From Desmodus rotundus (Eukaryota; Chordata; Mammalia; Chiroptera; Phyllostomidae): a stretch of 64,000 bases of DNA. This document shows positions 62,801 through 64,000 of the stretch, piece after piece (the first letter of the stretch is position 1; each line of letters starts with the position of its first letter). The notes under the pieces were generated by a model. That model had not been told where the DNA came from. It saw only the letters and a list, made by a program, of their open reading frames with translations, and ran no database searches. The stretch spans positions 14,576,934 through 14,640,933 of the forward strand of contig NC_071398.1 in assembly GCF_022682495.2 (NCBI RefSeq), read 5' to 3'. The position numbers and the translations under genes are program-made.

Positions 62801-63498
62801 AGCTCCCAGAGCCTCTGTGGCCCCCAGCCAGCTTTAGTTCCCGCCAGAAGAGTTTTACTGTCTTCCTCTTGGTGGGGAGGGCCAGGCTGTCGGGTGCCGA
62901 CGGGGGCAGAGGGGCAACTGGGGGTGGAGGTGGTGGGAAAGGGTCTTTGATGGGTGGGGGAGGTGGAGGTGGAGGAGGTGGTGGGCCTTCTGAAAACAAG
63001 GGCAGTGGGGGTGGTGGGGGTGGGACCCCATTCCCGGTGTCTATAGACTCCATGTTCAGCATGTCCTGGTCTTCGTCCTCCCCCAGATCTGAGAAGTCCA
63101 GGTCCCCAATGCAGAGCTTCGGGACACGGGTAGGGAGCTCCTGGGTGGGCTCGGCCTTGGGACTTGGTGGGGCCAGTGGCTTCTTGGGCTCTGGCTCAAG
63201 GCTCTGTTGGGCCCGGAGCAGGACTCGGGGGGCAGGGCTCTGGGGTGTTCTGGGTGCAGGGACTGGTTCAGGGGAACCCCAGAGTTCCCGGGTATCTAGA
63301 AAAAGAGAAGCCGCTGTCAGCATCATGCCCTCTGTGGAGCAACGGGGAGACATGGGTTGATTCTGCCCATACACCGACTCACCTGGGCACCCATCGGCCT
63401 CATCGGGCACTGCCCCAGCCAATGCCTCTGCCCGGCCCTGGGCCAGTGCAGCCTGCTTCTCTGTTTCTGCTGCTGCCACATTCTCCAGGAAGCGGGCT
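59815..63498 (-). CDS. FHOD1: FH1/FH2 domain-containing protein 1 (formin), C-terminal part
   Basis: Eleven coding exons on the minus strand, 5' to 3': 63498-63383, 63295-62691, 62375-62220, 61999-61817, 61736-61617, 61540-61379, 60968-60778, 60686-60494, 60412-60250, 60169-59969, 59897-59815. They encode the last 723 residues of an actin-nucleating formin; the N-terminal GTPase-binding and FH3 exons lie beyond the window. Visible are an acidic linker ([19 protein letters not shown]), the FH1 polyproline stretch that binds profilin, the FH2 domain from about [18 protein letters not shown] through the lasso/linker and core ([20 protein letters not shown]), a coiled stretch, and the C-terminal autoinhibitory DAD ([20 protein letters not shown], then a basic cluster), ending [13 protein letters not shown]1 acts downstream of Rac/ROCK in stress fibres. 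Confidence 0.95.
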
Positions 63499-64000
63499 CT
63501 GGGGGGAGGCACCTGTCAGTGAGCTTGTCTGACACATCCCGGTGCAGGGTGGTACGCGTGCTGGGCCCCTGGGCATTGCCTCCCATTGCAGGCACACACA
63601 GACACACACAGACAGACCATGCGCGCTGAGCAGACCCAGGACCCGAACACCCGAGGCCAGCCCGTGTTCAGTCCTCCACATCTGGGGAGGGTCATTTCCA
63701 GCCCAGCATTCCCAGGTCGGCATACATAGAGAAAGAGGTTCTACTCAATGTCCATCCAGCAACTCTGCTGTTCATGCTCATTGTTCTGATTCTAGACAAG
63801 GACCCTTGGAGCAAAGGAAGGGGATAGCTGTCCCCATGGCACACCAGACCATCCCTCCCTTGGCAGGTCTGCAGTTTCTGAGAGCTCTGACCTATGCCCA
63901 GAACAGGGCCTGGTAGATGACCTGCACCCAGTTTGTATTGAAATAATGAAGGTGATCCAAAGTCTCTTTTTTGGCCCCCCCAGCTTCTGGTGGCCCTCAG
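63499..64000. other. FHOD1 intron, window end
   Basis: Upstream intron of the first FHOD1 exon seen here. No exon is confirmed. A minus-strand frame at the edge (about 63895-64000) looks protein-like but does not fit the phase of the next exon; see findings. Confidence 0.5.

Noticed and set aside
62692..63360. 222-codon plus-strand frame with polyglycine
   Set aside because: Antisense shadow of the FHOD1 polyproline (FH1) exon.

Overview
The window is vertebrate, specifically mammalian, nuclear DNA. Its genes are split into GT-AG exons, with one AT-AC exception, and it carries CpG promoters, AATAAA signals and MIR/L2/L1 debris. Several tRNA-derived SINEs have a head of the type CCCTGGCTGGTGTGGCTCAG, a TTTCTCTCCCTCTCTTTCTCC body and an AAATAAATAAA tail. 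That is the Ves family of bats, so the source is most likely a bat; I infer this from repeats, not from a search. Gene content and order match human chromosome 16q22.1 exactly: FBXL8 (+), HSF4 (+), NOL3 (+), KIAA0895L/MATCAP1 (-), EXOC3L1 (-), E2F4 (+), ELMO3 (+, with MIR328 antisense in an intron), LRRC29/FBXL9 (-), TMEM208 (+), FHOD1 (-, partial).

Layout. 1-3321: 5' flank with CCAAT boxes, then FBXL8. 3.9-8.7 kb: HSF4 in 13 coding exons. 8.8-12.1 kb: leader and upstream region of NOL3, then NOL3 (12.1-13.1 kb) with an expanded Pro-Glu tail. 14.7-18.6 kb: MATCAP1, with its likely CpG/CCAAT promoter near 21.1-21.6 kb. 22.2-26.9 kb: EXOC3L1. 26.8-28.3 kb: an inverted duplication of EXOC3L1 exon 1. 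29.2-35.5 kb: E2F4, including a U12-type AT-AC intron. 36.0-40.3 kb: ELMO3, 20 coding exons. 42.9-57.2 kb: an intact seven-exon LRRC29/FBXL9 with its F-box, spread over two large repeat-filled introns. 57.2-57.4 kb: a bidirectional promoter. 57.4-59.4 kb: TMEM208. 59.6 kb to the end: the C-terminal two thirds of FHOD1, convergent with TMEM208.

The genes are not an operon and have unrelated jobs: two F-box/LRR ubiquitin-ligase adaptors, a heat-shock factor, a CARD apoptosis repressor, a tubulin detyrosinase, an exocyst-like protein, an E2F repressor, a Rac-GEF scaffold, an ER-targeting factor and a formin. Each gene model was built by hand from splice sites. All models keep frame across every junction, and most give protein lengths equal or nearly equal to the human ones I remember. 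The points most worth a second look are the loss of the usual EXOC3L1 start codon together with an inverted copy of that exon, the intact FBXL9, the premature stop in the NOL3 alternative (Nop30) frame, the E2F4 AT-AC intron, and the miR-328 hairpin overlapping an ELMO3 splice acceptor.
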